From assembly GCA_021851335.1 (NCBI GenBank), contig JAJZEA010000018.1, positions 1-51,990 on the forward strand: a stretch of 51,990 nt of DNA, in the 5' to 3' direction. Shown here piece after piece: positions 25,156 through 34,413 of the stretch. The position numbers and the translations under genes were made by a program. The stretch is from Acidobacteriota bacterium (GTDB lineage Bacteria > Acidobacteriota > Terriglobia > Terriglobales > Acidobacteriaceae). The notes beneath the pieces were generated by a model that was given only the letters and a program-made list of their open reading frames with translations, searched no databases and was not told the DNA's origin. The first letter of the stretch is position 1. Each line of letters starts with the position of its first letter.

Positions 25156-26235
25156 TCAGTGCGTAAGCTCACGTACAAAAAAACTTGCCATATCGTGATT
25201 GGCTTCAATCGCCTCAGGCAAGGCAGAGTTGTACCAGAAAGCATGCGGCAGGCCATCAAAGACAATTAGCCGAGCATCGTTGCCGGCGTTCAGATAGGCA
25301 CGATGCAGGTTCGATGTTCCGCTCAGCAGAATGTCGCGTGTGCTGGTGACGAAGAGTGTGGGCGGCATGCCGTGCAAGTCCGAAAGGATCGGTGAAAGTA
25401 CGGGGTCTCTACGGCTGGTTTTGCCAACGTAGCCGGTGAGCACCTTATCCACGTGAACGGGCGCAAGCGGCCCGGCAAAACCATTGGACGAGATGGTGTA
25501 GAGATAACCGGAATCGCCCGCGCGTGTGAAGTCGCCAAATCCGGAAAAGATGCCGAGTGCTGCCGGCTCAGGCAAGCCAAGCTGCTTGATGCGGGAGGCA
25601 AGTTCGCCGGTGAGAATGGCTCCGGCGGACGTTCCATAGAGGACGATCTGGCCGGGCTTGTGTGTCTTCAGCAGATCCTTGTAGACGGCAATCGCATCGT
25701 CCACAGCAGCGGGGAACGCATGCTCCGGCGAAAGTCGATATAGAACCGCGACGGCGCGGACGCCGGTCATGCCAGCGATCGGCACAGTCTCTGTGTACGA
25801 GCCGGAATCCGAGTCGAAACCGCCGCCATGGACATTGAGCAGAACATCGTCGCGCAGTGAAGGGTTGGCGTTGGCGGGCTGAATGATGCGCACCGGCACG
25901 CCTGCAATCGAAGTATTCGTAATGGTTGCCGGATACAGCTTGAGCCACGCGTCGCGCGCAGACAGTTGCCAGGCGTCAGTGCCTTTGCGGCGTTCCGCCA
26001 GCGGTGTCGGTGGCGCCGCATCCCGTTGCGCACGAGACACGTCGTGCTGCGCCTGCGGGCTGAGATCGTCCGGCACGGGAACGATGCGTGTGATGTGCGC
26101 GGTGCCGTTGGCGTCGATGAAGGTGGTGTCGCGCTGGGCGGCTGTGGCGGCGGTGGTGGCCACGGTGGACGGCTGAGAGGTTTGTGCTGCGACGGCAAGA
26201 CAGGGGATCAACACCAGTGGGAGAAAGATGCGCAT
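25156..26235 (-). CDS. Exported alpha/beta-hydrolase, hormone-sensitive-lipase-type esterase
   Basis: A 359-aa protein with a signal peptide (RIFLPLVLIPCLAVAAQ). The oxyanion-hole motif is NVHGGGFDSDSG, the nucleophile serine lies in YGTSAGAILTG, the aspartate in TSTRDILLSGT and the histidine in FDGLPHAFWYN, giving the HSL (bacterial family IV) catalytic triad. Expected to cleave short acyl esters in the periplasm; the true substrate is unknown. The ATG follows a CGGAG ribosome site. It lies 25 bp upstream of the eight-haem gene on the same strand. Confidence 0.88.
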   Translation of the reverse strand: MRIFLPLVLIPCLAVAAQTSQPSTVATTAATAAQRDTTFIDANGTAHITRIVPVPDDLSPQAQHDVSRAQRDAAPPTPLAERRKGTDAWQLSARDAWLKLYPATITNTSIAGVPVRIIQPANANPSLRDDVLLNVHGGGFDSDSGSYTETVPIAGMTGVRAVAVLYRLSPEHAFPAAVDDAIAVYKDLLKTHKPGQIVLYGTSAGAILTGELASRIKQLGLPEPAALGIFSGFGDFTRAGDSGYLYTISSNGFAGPLAPVHVDKVLTGYVGKTSRRDPVLSPILSDLHGMPPTLFVTSTRDILLSGTSNLHRAYLNAGNDARLIVFDGLPHAFWYNSALPEAIEANHDMASFFVRELTH

Positions 26236-26300
26236 GACAGCTCCGAGCGGGAAATTGGCGAACGAAAGAAAGATAGCAGATTGCCCGCACGCCGCGATTT

Positions 26301-27803
26301 TTATCCAAACTTCTGCATGCGTGCCCAGACCTGCGGCCACGGGTAGCGTAGATGACGGCAAAGCAGAATCTCCGGCTCATCGTCCGTCTCTTCGTTCCGT
26401 ACGCCATAGGGAAGCAGGGTGTGGGCGACGATCGAGCAGCTTTGAAAATTCCTGAGCTGGTTTTTGAGATTGCTGCCGACAACGATGACCGGATCGGGCG
26501 GAAACGATCCGTAACCGCGTATGTAAAAGTCATTGACGGCGCTGATCGGTGCGGGCAGGTGGAGCTTCGGACCGTAAAGATCAAGCGCGCCAGCCTCGCC
26601 GAAGTTGTTCGCGACAATCCCCAGATGCACGCGGTCGGCAGTCGGCAGCGCGTCGCGCACAGCGGCGACCTGAGCGACAAACTGTGGCCAGCCGACTTCA
26701 TTGGCCATGTCGTAGTTGTTGGCCATCTGCCAGTTCCAGGCAGCCGAGTCAACGGGCCAGATCGGCAGGTACGTCCAGGCGACGGCTGCCGCATTCAGCG
26801 CCAGCGCCATCAGCAGCAAGCAGCGCGCGGCGATGCGCAGCCCTCTGGGGCGATGCGCCAGAGCGCGTTCGAAAGCAACAGCGCCAGCGGCAAACAGCAG
26901 GGGATAGCCGGGTAGCAGATAGTAGCCGCGCGCTTTCATCAGCGCAAGCAGCAGAAGCGGGCCGAGATAAAGCGCGCCAAGCAGTCGAAAGCGCGCGCTG
27001 CGCAGCAGAGAAACAAGACCGGCAACAGCAAGCGGAAAGGCAAGCAGCGTGAATTTGATCTGATCGGAAAAGAATCCGTCGGCGCGACCGATGTGGACAT
27101 CGCGCAAGTGGATCGAGTGCTCCATCTGGATCGTGATCCAGTGGTGCTGCGCGAGCCAGAGCAGGTTGGGCGCGGCGATGACCGTGGCGATAAGGCAGCC
27201 AAGCCAGAACCAGCGACTGCGCAACGCCCGGCGCTGCGACGGCAGCAGCAGCACGGCAGCCAGAAGACTGACAACAGGAAAGGCAATCGTGTACTTCGAC
27301 AGAACTCCGATGCCGATGCCTGCGCCAATCCCGAGCCAGTTGCGCGCATCCTCGGTACGCAGCAGACGTGTGGTGAAGAGGCCCACGGTCAGCCATGCCA
27401 GCATGTCGAAGGTGTTGTACTGAAGCAGGGAACTGAGCAGCAGACAGGCGGGAAATGCCGCAGCCAGAGCCAGCAGTTGCGCCGCGCGTCGGCCCCCCAG
27501 CTCACGCGCCATCTGGCCAGTGAGTACAAGCGAGACAGCGTTGGCGATGGCAGCGGGAAGCCGCAGAACCTGCGGCGAGATGCCGAAGAGTGTAATTGCG
27601 ATGCGTCCACAAAAAGAGGTGAGCGGGGGAAACGCGACGTAGCCCCACTGGAGGTGGCGCGCGTCATAGAGAAACTGTAACTCGTCGCGGTGAAAGCCGT
27701 ATCCATTGCCCATCGCGAAGTGGATCACAAGCAGCGATGCGGCGCATACGCTGAGCAGCAGCGTATCCAGTCGAAACGGAGTTGCCGCCGCGCGCAGAGT
27801 CAT
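26301..27803 (-). CDS. Multi-pass GT-C glycosyltransferase, ArnT/PMT-like
   Basis: A 500-aa integral membrane protein of the PMT_2/ArnT type. An early loop carries the conserved acidic pair in GYGFHRDELQFLYDARHLQW, followed by VAFPPLTSFCGRIAITLFG. About ten later helices include KYTIAFPVVSLLAAVLLLP and LLPGYPLLFAAGAVAF. Such enzymes transfer a sugar from undecaprenyl phosphate to a periplasmic acceptor, for instance lipid A. The acceptor is not readable here. The ATG has an AAGGGA ribosome site. It is upstream of the esterase and 36 bp downstream of the M14 peptidase, all on one strand. Confidence 0.8.
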   Translation of the reverse strand: MTLRAAATPFRLDTLLLSVCAASLLVIHFAMGNGYGFHRDELQFLYDARHLQWGYVAFPPLTSFCGRIAITLFGISPQVLRLPAAIANAVSLVLTGQMARELGGRRAAQLLALAAAFPACLLLSSLLQYNTFDMLAWLTVGLFTTRLLRTEDARNWLGIGAGIGIGVLSKYTIAFPVVSLLAAVLLLPSQRRALRSRWFWLGCLIATVIAAPNLLWLAQHHWITIQMEHSIHLRDVHIGRADGFFSDQIKFTLLAFPLAVAGLVSLLRSARFRLLGALYLGPLLLLALMKARGYYLLPGYPLLFAAGAVAFERALAHRPRGLRIAARCLLLMALALNAAAVAWTYLPIWPVDSAAWNWQMANNYDMANEVGWPQFVAQVAAVRDALPTADRVHLGIVANNFGEAGALDLYGPKLHLPAPISAVNDFYIRGYGSFPPDPVIVVGSNLKNQLRNFQSCSIVAHTLLPYGVRNEETDDEPEILLCRHLRYPWPQVWARMQKFG

Positions 27804-27839
27804 GGCTGGATCCCTTCGCCGGCGCGCGTCGAGGCTGGC

Positions 27840-30518
27840 TTATTCTGCCTGCGTAGATGCGCCGGAGACAGGCTTGGCTGCATCCGGCTTTTCTGGCGCG
27901 AATGGCGGCTCATCCATTTTGTACAGCGCGTTGAGGAAAAACTTATAGCTGCCATGGGACTGCGCTCTCCACTGTGGCTTGAATCCATAAAGGTAAATAC
28001 GACCCTGTCCATAGGAAAGTTCCAGCGCCGCGATCTTGCCTTCGATGGCCTCCGGATGCAGCAGCAGTCCGCTTTCGAGTGGGTTGGATCCAGTGGGATA
28101 GCGAGCGAGAACTGCGCCTTGGAATCCGGGCAGAGTGGCAAACGCCGGGCCATTCTCAAACATCACGGAAAGCTCGGAGGGCAAACCGTAGACGACGGGC
28201 CGGTCGCGTGATTCTGTATTGACGCGCAGCAAGGCTCCGGAGCAGAAAAACGTATTGCTTTTCACTCCTTCAAGCACGTTTTTCACCGGCAAGGAGAAGA
28301 GTGGAATAAGCGCAGCAGCCGTTTGATTGAAAGCCAGGAGAGTTCCGCCGTCATGCACGAAATCACGCAGGCTCGCCAGTCCTTCTTCGTTGAGTCCTCC
28401 CGCGTATTCTCCGGGTACGATGCCAGGTTTGAAGCCATTGACCAGCGAAGCGGAGCGCATGTCGGGCAGGATGATGACATCGACGCGGCTCTTCAGGTCT
28501 CCGGCGCGCATGTCGGCATTGTAGAGACTGATCGGCTTGAATCCGTACTGCTCGAGGATCCAGCGCGTCCATCCTTCATCAATCGAGGGTTGCCACGGTC
28601 GATAAAGACCGACACGAGCCTGGTGCAAAGAGATCGTGTGGCTCGGAGCATGGTCGACGGCAAGCGCGGAGACTCCGTACTTCGCCGTCAGATTCGCTAC
28701 CGTTGCATGGCTTATGCCACTGATGGCCAACGCGCCGGTCTCCGTGCCGTCGGGCGTCTTTGTGGCATCCGTATCCGCCGCTACCGAGCCGCCGCTGGCC
28801 AGTACGTCATTTACCAGGCGAAGGCTTGCATTGGCCTGATGGCTGAGAAGAAACACTGCGCCTGCGCCATCGATTTTTCCGGATGGAAGATCGATAGCGG
28901 TAAGGAGTTTGAGGTTGCTGAGTTGCTCGGCTGGAATCGGATCGGTGACGGCATCGACTTCGACGCCCATCTGCAGGGGCAGCGTCCAGCCGGTCACGTC
29001 ATAGGGCAGGTCGACAGCCTTCATGCCGCCAGCGCCCAGCGCGTCGGGATAGCGCTGAATCTCGAACAGCTCCTTGGCCATGGCGGAGTAGGGCTGGTTC
29101 ATCAGGATCACCCAAGAACCTGCGGGGTACTTGCGTCCGTTCGCGGTGAAGCTGTCGGCGACGCCATGCACCTGCAGGCCGTTTTCCTGCATGATCTCTG
29201 CCAGATGCGCGGCCTCTGGCACGTCGCGCTGCGCACTGGGAATCACATAAGCGTAAGGCGGTGCCTGGCTATAGCGCCGGATGTTGTCGCGCGCTGCCTG
29301 GTACTGGTTATACAGCAGCGTCTCGCGGTATCGGGCGGATGTGTCCAGCACGGACATCGAACCGGCCACCATGTAGTTGACGGCATCCTTCAGTCGCCAC
29401 CAGCCGCCTTGCCAGGGCGTGGTGTACATGGTCAGCGCCTTGAGATCCTGCATGCTCTTCGGGAACTCATCCACGGTGTAGAAGCGCGGCGTCGCGTAGC
29501 GATAGAGTGCCGTCTCGGTGAAAAACGAGATCTCGTTGCGGAACGATCCGGCGTAGTCCACAAAACCCGGATACCAGTTGTCAAACTCCGATTCGCTGAT
29601 CGCTCCCGGCATTTGGTGCTCATCCAGATAGGCGGCCATATCTGTGCCGATCACATTGAACCAGCTCCGGACATAGGGGCTGATGTTGGACGAGATGGGA
29701 TCGGAAAACGGCGGAATCCAGATGCGAGCCGGAAACGGCGCGGTCTGGTGCTGACAATAGAAGACGGCCGGACTGTACTCCAGTTCGGTCTTCGCCACCA
29801 CCTGCGACTCTTTCATGTTGAGCATGTAGCCGTCGCGGTTGTTGTCGTGCCCTACATATTCCTGAAAGAGCCAGGGCATGGGGCTGACTTCGTATTGTGT
29901 TCCAAGATTTTTGCGATACCAGGAGACGACCATGTCCTGTCCGTCGGGGTTCAGCGTGGGATAGAGCAGCAGGACAACATTGTTCAGGATGCGATCCACC
30001 TCCGGGTCGCCCTGCGAAGAGAGCAGCTTGTAGGCCAGCACCATGGAGTGCTGCGGTCCGGCCACTTCATTGGCATGCAGGCCACCGTCAATGTGAATAA
30101 TGACGCGCGCCTTCTGGGCGAGCGCTTTGGCCGATGCGTCGTCCAGTCCCTCGGCCATCGAGAGCCGCTTGGTATCAGCCTTCCATTCATCGAGACGAGC
30201 GAGGTTTGCGGGCGAGGAGATAACCGCTACTTCGATGTTGCGCCCTTCTGTTGTTTTACCGACAGTGAACATCCGAATGCGATCCGAGTGCGCCGCCAGC
30301 GCGTGGAAGTATTGAATCTCTTCCTCGTAGTTGGCCAGATAATAGTCCTCGCCAGGCTGATGGCCGAGCACGGAGATGGGCGTGGGGACAGCCGTGTTCT
30401 GCGCCCATCCATGGATGCCCATAGCAAAGAGGCTGGCGAAAGTCAGGGCGAGCAGACTTCCTCGTCCCACTCGGTTTCGAATCGGAGTCGACAACGGCGG
30501 TAGCCAGGTGAATTTCAT
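27840..30518 (-). CDS. Exported M14 zinc carboxypeptidase with C-terminal GATase-like domain
   Basis: An 892-aa exported peptidase. The signal peptide is SLLALTFASLFAMGIHGWAQ. The M14 domain starts near residue 60 (GEDYYLANYEEEIQYFHALA). The zinc His/Glu pair lies in IDGGLHANEVAGPQHSMV near residue 150, and NPDGQDM and NNRDGYML follow. The C-terminal third has a glutamine-amidotransferase-like fold (IDEGWTRWILEQYGFKPISL, VDVIILPD), as in related secreted M14 proteins of soil bacteria. It probably removes C-terminal residues from peptides outside the cell. The ATG of MKFTW has a strong GAGGGG site; the longer frame adds no domain. Confidence 0.9.
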   Translation of the reverse strand: MKFTWLPPLSTPIRNRVGRGSLLALTFASLFAMGIHGWAQNTAVPTPISVLGHQPGEDYYLANYEEEIQYFHALAAHSDRIRMFTVGKTTEGRNIEVAVISSPANLARLDEWKADTKRLSMAEGLDDASAKALAQKARVIIHIDGGLHANEVAGPQHSMVLAYKLLSSQGDPEVDRILNNVVLLLYPTLNPDGQDMVVSWYRKNLGTQYEVSPMPWLFQEYVGHDNNRDGYMLNMKESQVVAKTELEYSPAVFYCQHQTAPFPARIWIPPFSDPISSNISPYVRSWFNVIGTDMAAYLDEHQMPGAISESEFDNWYPGFVDYAGSFRNEISFFTETALYRYATPRFYTVDEFPKSMQDLKALTMYTTPWQGGWWRLKDAVNYMVAGSMSVLDTSARYRETLLYNQYQAARDNIRRYSQAPPYAYVIPSAQRDVPEAAHLAEIMQENGLQVHGVADSFTANGRKYPAGSWVILMNQPYSAMAKELFEIQRYPDALGAGGMKAVDLPYDVTGWTLPLQMGVEVDAVTDPIPAEQLSNLKLLTAIDLPSGKIDGAGAVFLLSHQANASLRLVNDVLASGGSVAADTDATKTPDGTETGALAISGISHATVANLTAKYGVSALAVDHAPSHTISLHQARVGLYRPWQPSIDEGWTRWILEQYGFKPISLYNADMRAGDLKSRVDVIILPDMRSASLVNGFKPGIVPGEYAGGLNEEGLASLRDFVHDGGTLLAFNQTAAALIPLFSLPVKNVLEGVKSNTFFCSGALLRVNTESRDRPVVYGLPSELSVMFENGPAFATLPGFQGAVLARYPTGSNPLESGLLLHPEAIEGKIAALELSYGQGRIYLYGFKPQWRAQSHGSYKFFLNALYKMDEPPFAPEKPDAAKPVSGASTQAE

Positions 30519-30607
30519 CGTTCCCCTCGGAGTGCAAGAATTGACAGACCCGCCGCAGCGGAATGGAAACATCTTTACTGGGTATCGAATCGCAATACAA
30601 ATCATGC

Positions 30608-30662
30608 TGCATCTTCGCTCGGCAGGGCGAAGATGCATGGGCGGTTTTCCCGAAGCCGCCCA
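30608..30662. repeat. Two adjacent hairpins between the M14 gene and gatC
   Basis: First hairpin: TGCATCTTCGC and GCGAAGATGCA, 11 perfect pairs with an 8-nt loop (30608-30637). Second: TGGGCGG and CCGCCCA, 7 pairs with an 11-nt loop (30638-30662). They abut exactly. They lie upstream of the divergent M14 start and upstream of the gatC promoter, so they would fold in an M14 leader or act as DNA dyads. No T-run follows either. Confidence 0.55.
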
Positions 30663-30740
30663 AAGCATGGCCTAAAACTATCACAGGGTCACGCTGACCG
30701 CATCCAAAATCAATACCGGAAAGAGTGGAAGCGAAGACTC

Positions 30741-30746
30741 TATACT
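30741..30746 (+). promoter_or_regulatory. Candidate -10 box for gatC
   Basis: TATACT, a 5/6 match to TATAAT, 33 bp before the ATG. The start of transcription would be near 30753, close to a short dyad (TTCTCAGAGAA, 30750-30760). No clear -35 is seen. Confidence 0.45.
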
Positions 30747-30779
30747 GAATTCTCAGAGAAGTTTTTGTGAGGCGGTGCG

Positions 30780-31103
30780 ATGAGCGCAGAGGTTACGATT
30801 GCCGAGGTTGAGCGGGTGGCAGAGCTTGCCAATCTGGAACTTGCCGCAGAGGAAGCTGTGCGGATGCAGCGTGATCTGAATGCCATCCTGGGCTATGTCG
30901 ATCAGCTTCGTCAGATCGATACGAGTCAGGTAGAACCGATGGCGCAGGTGGGTGAGCTTTTTGTTGCCAACCAGGCCGACGGCCGCGGAGAATCGCTTCG
31001 CGCCGATGTGCTGCGTCCATCGCTTCAACGCGCAGACGTCATGGATTCGGCTCCAGAGACCGACGGAGCTTTCTTTAAGACGCCGAAAGTGATCGAGCGA
31101 TAA
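30780..31103 (+). CDS. gatC: Aspartyl/glutamyl-tRNA amidotransferase subunit C
   Basis: Small subunit that bridges GatA and GatB in the enzyme amidating misacylated Glu-tRNA(Gln) and Asp-tRNA(Asn). The 107-aa protein matches the family: VTIAEVERVAELANLELA, then LNAILGYVDQLRQIDTSQVEPM and LRADVLRPSLQRADVM near the end. The ATG has a GAGG ribosome site. gatA follows after a 32-bp spacer; gatB is not in the window. Confidence 0.95.
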   Translation: MSAEVTIAEVERVAELANLELAAEEAVRMQRDLNAILGYVDQLRQIDTSQVEPMAQVGELFVANQADGRGESLRADVLRPSLQRADVMDSAPETDGAFFKTPKVIER

Positions 31104-31135
31104 ACGGATACGCGCAGCAGCGCATGAGAGAGACC

Positions 31136-32605
31136 ATGAGTGCACAGGAATCAGTCGGCCCCTTGCGACAGAAGCCGCAATCCATTCGCAAACTGCGCGC
31201 CTCCATTGCCGAGCGCAGCCAGCGGGCCATCGACATTGCCGAGGGCTATTACGCGCGCATCGAGCGCTTCAATCCGCAGATCAACGCCTATCTGGCACTC
31301 ACGCGCGATCAGGCCATGGAGCAGGCCGCAGCCATCGATGCTCAGGCGGCTAAGGGTGATCCGCTGCCGCTGCTGGCTGGAATCCCGATTGGCGTCAAGG
31401 ATGTGCTGGCCATGCGCGGCGTTCCGACCACAGCCGGTTCGCGCATTCTGGAGAAGTATCGTCCTCCCTATGACGCGACAGCCGTCACGCGGCTGCGCAA
31501 TGCCGGTGCCGTTTTGCTGGGCAAGCTGAACTGCGATGAATTTGCCATGGGTTCGTCCAACGAAAACTCCGCCTATGGTCCCGTGCGCAATCCGGTGGAT
31601 TTAGACCGCGTTCCAGGCGGTTCCAGCGGTGGTTCTGCCGCATCCGTCGCCGCGGATTTAGCGGTGGCTACGCTTGGCACCGACACGGGAGGTTCCATCC
31701 GTCAGCCGGCAAGCTTCTGCGGTGTGGTTGGCGTCCTGCCCACCTATGGCCGCGTCTCGCGCTACGGATTGATTGCCTTTGCCTCATCGCTGGACCGGGT
31801 CGGGCCTTTTGCGGCCTCCGTGCAGGATGCAGCGGAAGTCCTTCACGTCCTGGCTGGCCACGATTCCCTCGATGCCACCAGTGCCACGCAGCCGGTGGGC
31901 GATTATGTCGCAGCCGCGTCCCAGGACGTGAAAGGCATGAGGATTGGCATTCCGGAAGAGTACTTCGGCGAAGGCCTCGACCCTGAAGTGCGTGCCGCTG
32001 TCGAAGCAGGCATCGATGCTCTGCGCGCCCAAGGGTGCGAGATTCGACACATACGCCTCAAGCACACGCAGTATGCCATCCCCGTGTATTATCTGGTTGC
32101 CACTGCCGAGGCCAGCGCGAATCTCGCGCGTTTTGACGGAGTGCGCTTCGGATATCGGTCCACGAGCGCCACAAATCTTTCGTCGATGTACAAGCTCTCG
32201 CGCGAAGAAGGCTTTGGCGCCGAGGTCAAGCGGCGCATCCTGCTCGGCACCTACGCCTTGAGCGCGGGATACTATGACGCCTACTACCGCAAGGCGCAGC
32301 AGGTGCGCCGCATCCTCGCAGAAGAGTTTTGCCAGGCCTTCGGCGAGGTCGATGCGATCGTCACTCCCACCGCTCCGACAGCGGCCTTTCGCATTGGCGA
32401 AAAAAGCGATGACCCGATGGCGATGTATCTGGCCGATATCTACACGGTCACGGCAAGCCTGGCTGGAATCTGCGGACTCTCCGTGCCGTGCGGAACAACC
32501 ACAGCGGGTCTGCCCGTGGGCTTGCAGGTGCTGGGTCCGCACTTTGGCGAGAGCGCAATCTTTCGCGTGGCAGCAGCCGTGGAACGGACCGCCAAGAGCG
32601 AGTAA
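31136..32605 (+). CDS. gatA: Aspartyl/glutamyl-tRNA amidotransferase subunit A
   Basis: Amidase subunit that releases ammonia from glutamine for tRNA-dependent amidation. The 489-aa protein has the amidase-signature triad: Lys in GIPIGVKDVLAMRG (near residue 90), the glycine-serine-rich loop VPGGSSGGSAASVAADLAVA with the cis-Ser, and the nucleophile Ser in GTDTGGSIRQPASFCG. The C-terminal stretch ADIYTVTASLAGICGLSVPC is also typical. I take the second in-frame ATG because a GAGAGA sequence precedes it; the ATG 12 bp upstream lacks any ribosome site. The exported protein gene follows 20 bp downstream. Confidence 0.96.
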   Translation: MSAQESVGPLRQKPQSIRKLRASIAERSQRAIDIAEGYYARIERFNPQINAYLALTRDQAMEQAAAIDAQAAKGDPLPLLAGIPIGVKDVLAMRGVPTTAGSRILEKYRPPYDATAVTRLRNAGAVLLGKLNCDEFAMGSSNENSAYGPVRNPVDLDRVPGGSSGGSAASVAADLAVATLGTDTGGSIRQPASFCGVVGVLPTYGRVSRYGLIAFASSLDRVGPFAASVQDAAEVLHVLAGHDSLDATSATQPVGDYVAAASQDVKGMRIGIPEEYFGEGLDPEVRAAVEAGIDALRAQGCEIRHIRLKHTQYAIPVYYLVATAEASANLARFDGVRFGYRSTSATNLSSMYKLSREEGFGAEVKRRILLGTYALSAGYYDAYYRKAQQVRRILAEEFCQAFGEVDAIVTPTAPTAAFRIGEKSDDPMAMYLADIYTVTASLAGICGLSVPCGTTTAGLPVGLQVLGPHFGESAIFRVAAAVERTAKSE

Positions 32606-32625
32606 GTCAGGACAGGAGCCAGACC

Positions 32626-33468
32626 ATGTCGCGCGAGCAGAGAATCCCGAAGGAACGGAGCCTCCTGAAGCCGATCGGGGCAGTTGTGCTGGCGATCGCA
32701 CTTTGTCACACGGCAGCAGGAGCCGCGGCAGAGCGCGGACACCACGCCGTTACGCTGGGTGCCGTTCGAAGCGTGCCCTACTCGCGCGAAGGCGATCCCT
32801 CGGGTTCCAACGGGGATGAAAACAAGCTTGCCGTGCGGCCTCTGGTGGTCGATGGCCACGTTACCGAGTGGACCACAGGCCCGCTGCATGAGGTCACCGA
32901 GCGCAGCTTTGTTGTGCGCCGCGCCATCCGGATCAACGACGCGCTTCCCGATGAAAAAGTCGGCAAAAGTGGAGACTGGGTCTGGCAGCGAGGACCGTGG
33001 CTGCTGATTGATCGCCTGACCGGCCACGTCACGCAGCTTCGCTTGCCGGACTTTGATCCGGCGGTGAGCGATGTGGTCTGGTTTCGCGATTATGCGGCAT
33101 ATTGCGGCGTCACTCCCTCCGGCAAAAGTCTCTACGCTGTGGTGGCGCAGATCGCCGTGCGCAAGCCTCGCCTGAGCCAAAAACTCGCCGCCTTTGATCC
33201 CGAGCATCACTTGTGGCCGGTCTGCGCTGAGCCGGTTTGGCAGCGCGATCCTTTGCGCGTCACCTTCCAGCCGACCTCCGCGGCCGCTCACAGCTTTGAT
33301 CTTGTCGGTGACGCAGCCGTTCTGGTAGAGCAGGACGATCCGGAACCAGCGGCTGCGCCGGTTCATGCGCAGCAAGACTCGCCTGGCAACGTTTTGACCC
33401 AGACGCCGGCATCCGGCAGCGCCAAGCCTTCAGGAAACGCACCCGCAGGCAGTGGCCCACAGCGTTGA
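32626..33468 (+). CDS. Exported hypothetical protein
   Basis: A 280-aa protein not recognised as a named family. The signal peptide is about residues 13-35 (LLKPIGAVVLAIALCHTAAG). The middle is beta-rich (WLLIDRLTGHVTQLRLPDFD, VVWFRDYAAYCGVTP, SLYAVVAQIAVR) and the last 45 residues are a low-complexity Pro/Ala/Ser/Gly tail. A periplasmic or surface location is inferred. The ATG follows an AGGAGCC ribosome site, 20 bp after gatA, so it may be co-transcribed. No function can be given. Confidence 0.78.
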   Translation: MSREQRIPKERSLLKPIGAVVLAIALCHTAAGAAAERGHHAVTLGAVRSVPYSREGDPSGSNGDENKLAVRPLVVDGHVTEWTTGPLHEVTERSFVVRRAIRINDALPDEKVGKSGDWVWQRGPWLLIDRLTGHVTQLRLPDFDPAVSDVVWFRDYAAYCGVTPSGKSLYAVVAQIAVRKPRLSQKLAAFDPEHHLWPVCAEPVWQRDPLRVTFQPTSAAAHSFDLVGDAAVLVEQDDPEPAAAPVHAQQDSPGNVLTQTPASGSAKPSGNAPAGSGPQR

Positions 33469-33523
33469 AAGCGGGCCGCAGCGCTGGATCCGCGTTCCGT
33501 GCTGTTGAAGGAGAGGTAAAGGG

Positions 33524-34126
33524 ATGGAATCTCTGGACGAATTGTTGCAGCAGGCAGATGTTGCGCATGGGCATCTCTGCGCGGGGCAGATTCTTGGCGT
33601 ACGCATGGCCACGCTGGCCTGTCGAATGCTTGGCATCGAGCAGCCGCGCGGCGCGGACCGCAAGCGCCTGGTCTGCTTTGTGGAAATTGATCGCTGCGCG
33701 ACCGATGCCATCGGCCTGGTGACAGGGTGCCGACTCGGACGGCGGGCGCTGAAGTTTCGCGACTGGGGCAAGATGGCCGCCACCTTCATCGATCTGGCCT
33801 CGAATCGCGCCCTGCGCGTGGTTGCGCTCGAGTCTTCACGCGAGCTGGCTCGGGCGCGGTTTCCCCAGGTTGAGCCATCCTCGGCGCAGCAGAAGCTTGC
33901 CTATCGCTCGCTTGCGGACGATGAGTTGTTCGCCGCTCAATGGGTTCGCGTCGAACTGCCTTCGGAAGAGATGCCAGGGTACAAGGGCGCTCGCGTTCAG
34001 TGTGCCCAGTGCGGCGAGGGCGTGAATTTCGGTCGCTATCAAGCTCACAGGCAGGCTGACGGCGCTGTGCGGTTGCTGTGCCGGAGCTGCGCCCAGCCGG
34101 AGCTGCGCTACTGGCAGCCGCTGTAG
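33524..34126 (+). CDS. FmdE-like protein with C-terminal zinc ribbon
   Basis: A 200-aa protein of the FmdE family (named after a methanogen formylmethanofuran dehydrogenase subunit, though bacterial members act elsewhere). The N-terminal signature HGHLCAGQILGVRMATLAC is present near residues 15-33, followed by ...CFVEIDRCATDAIGLVTGCRLGRR. The C-terminus carries a zinc ribbon of two CxxC pairs (VQCAQCGEG near residue 160 and LLCRSCAQPE near 186). No formylmethanofuran or molybdopterin genes are nearby, so the methanogen function should not be carried over. The ATG follows an AGGAGAGG ribosome site. It lies 55 bp after the exported hypothetical gene. Confidence 0.82.
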   Translation: MESLDELLQQADVAHGHLCAGQILGVRMATLACRMLGIEQPRGADRKRLVCFVEIDRCATDAIGLVTGCRLGRRALKFRDWGKMAATFIDLASNRALRVVALESSRELARARFPQVEPSSAQQKLAYRSLADDELFAAQWVRVELPSEEMPGYKGARVQCAQCGEGVNFGRYQAHRQADGAVRLLCRSCAQPELRYWQPL

Positions 34127-34413
34127 CCGCATTCGCCTTCGTCAGCCCCATTTGTCTTTCTTCGGACGAAATGGCTACGGTTTGTTAGACTGAATGCGCG
34201 GCTTTCCGGGGATTTGCACAAGGGTGCTTCCTGCCGGTCGGCTCGTTTGTTTTCACGTGTCGAACAGGAAGTGGAGTTGGGAAGAGCGCCGCAGGCTGCG
34301 GTCGCTTCAAGGCTGGCGGAAAACCCTGCCGTCACCTGCCATTCCGGGAGACCAATTTAGCGTTCCAGCCTGTGTTTGGCTGAGTCCAGCGCAAAAGCGC
34401 CGGACAGAGAAGG

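Noticed and set aside
28323..30503. Long open frame on the + strand opposite the M14 peptidase
   Set aside because: No domain, no ribosome site and an unnatural composition; the minus-strand gene has the zinc motif and signal peptide.
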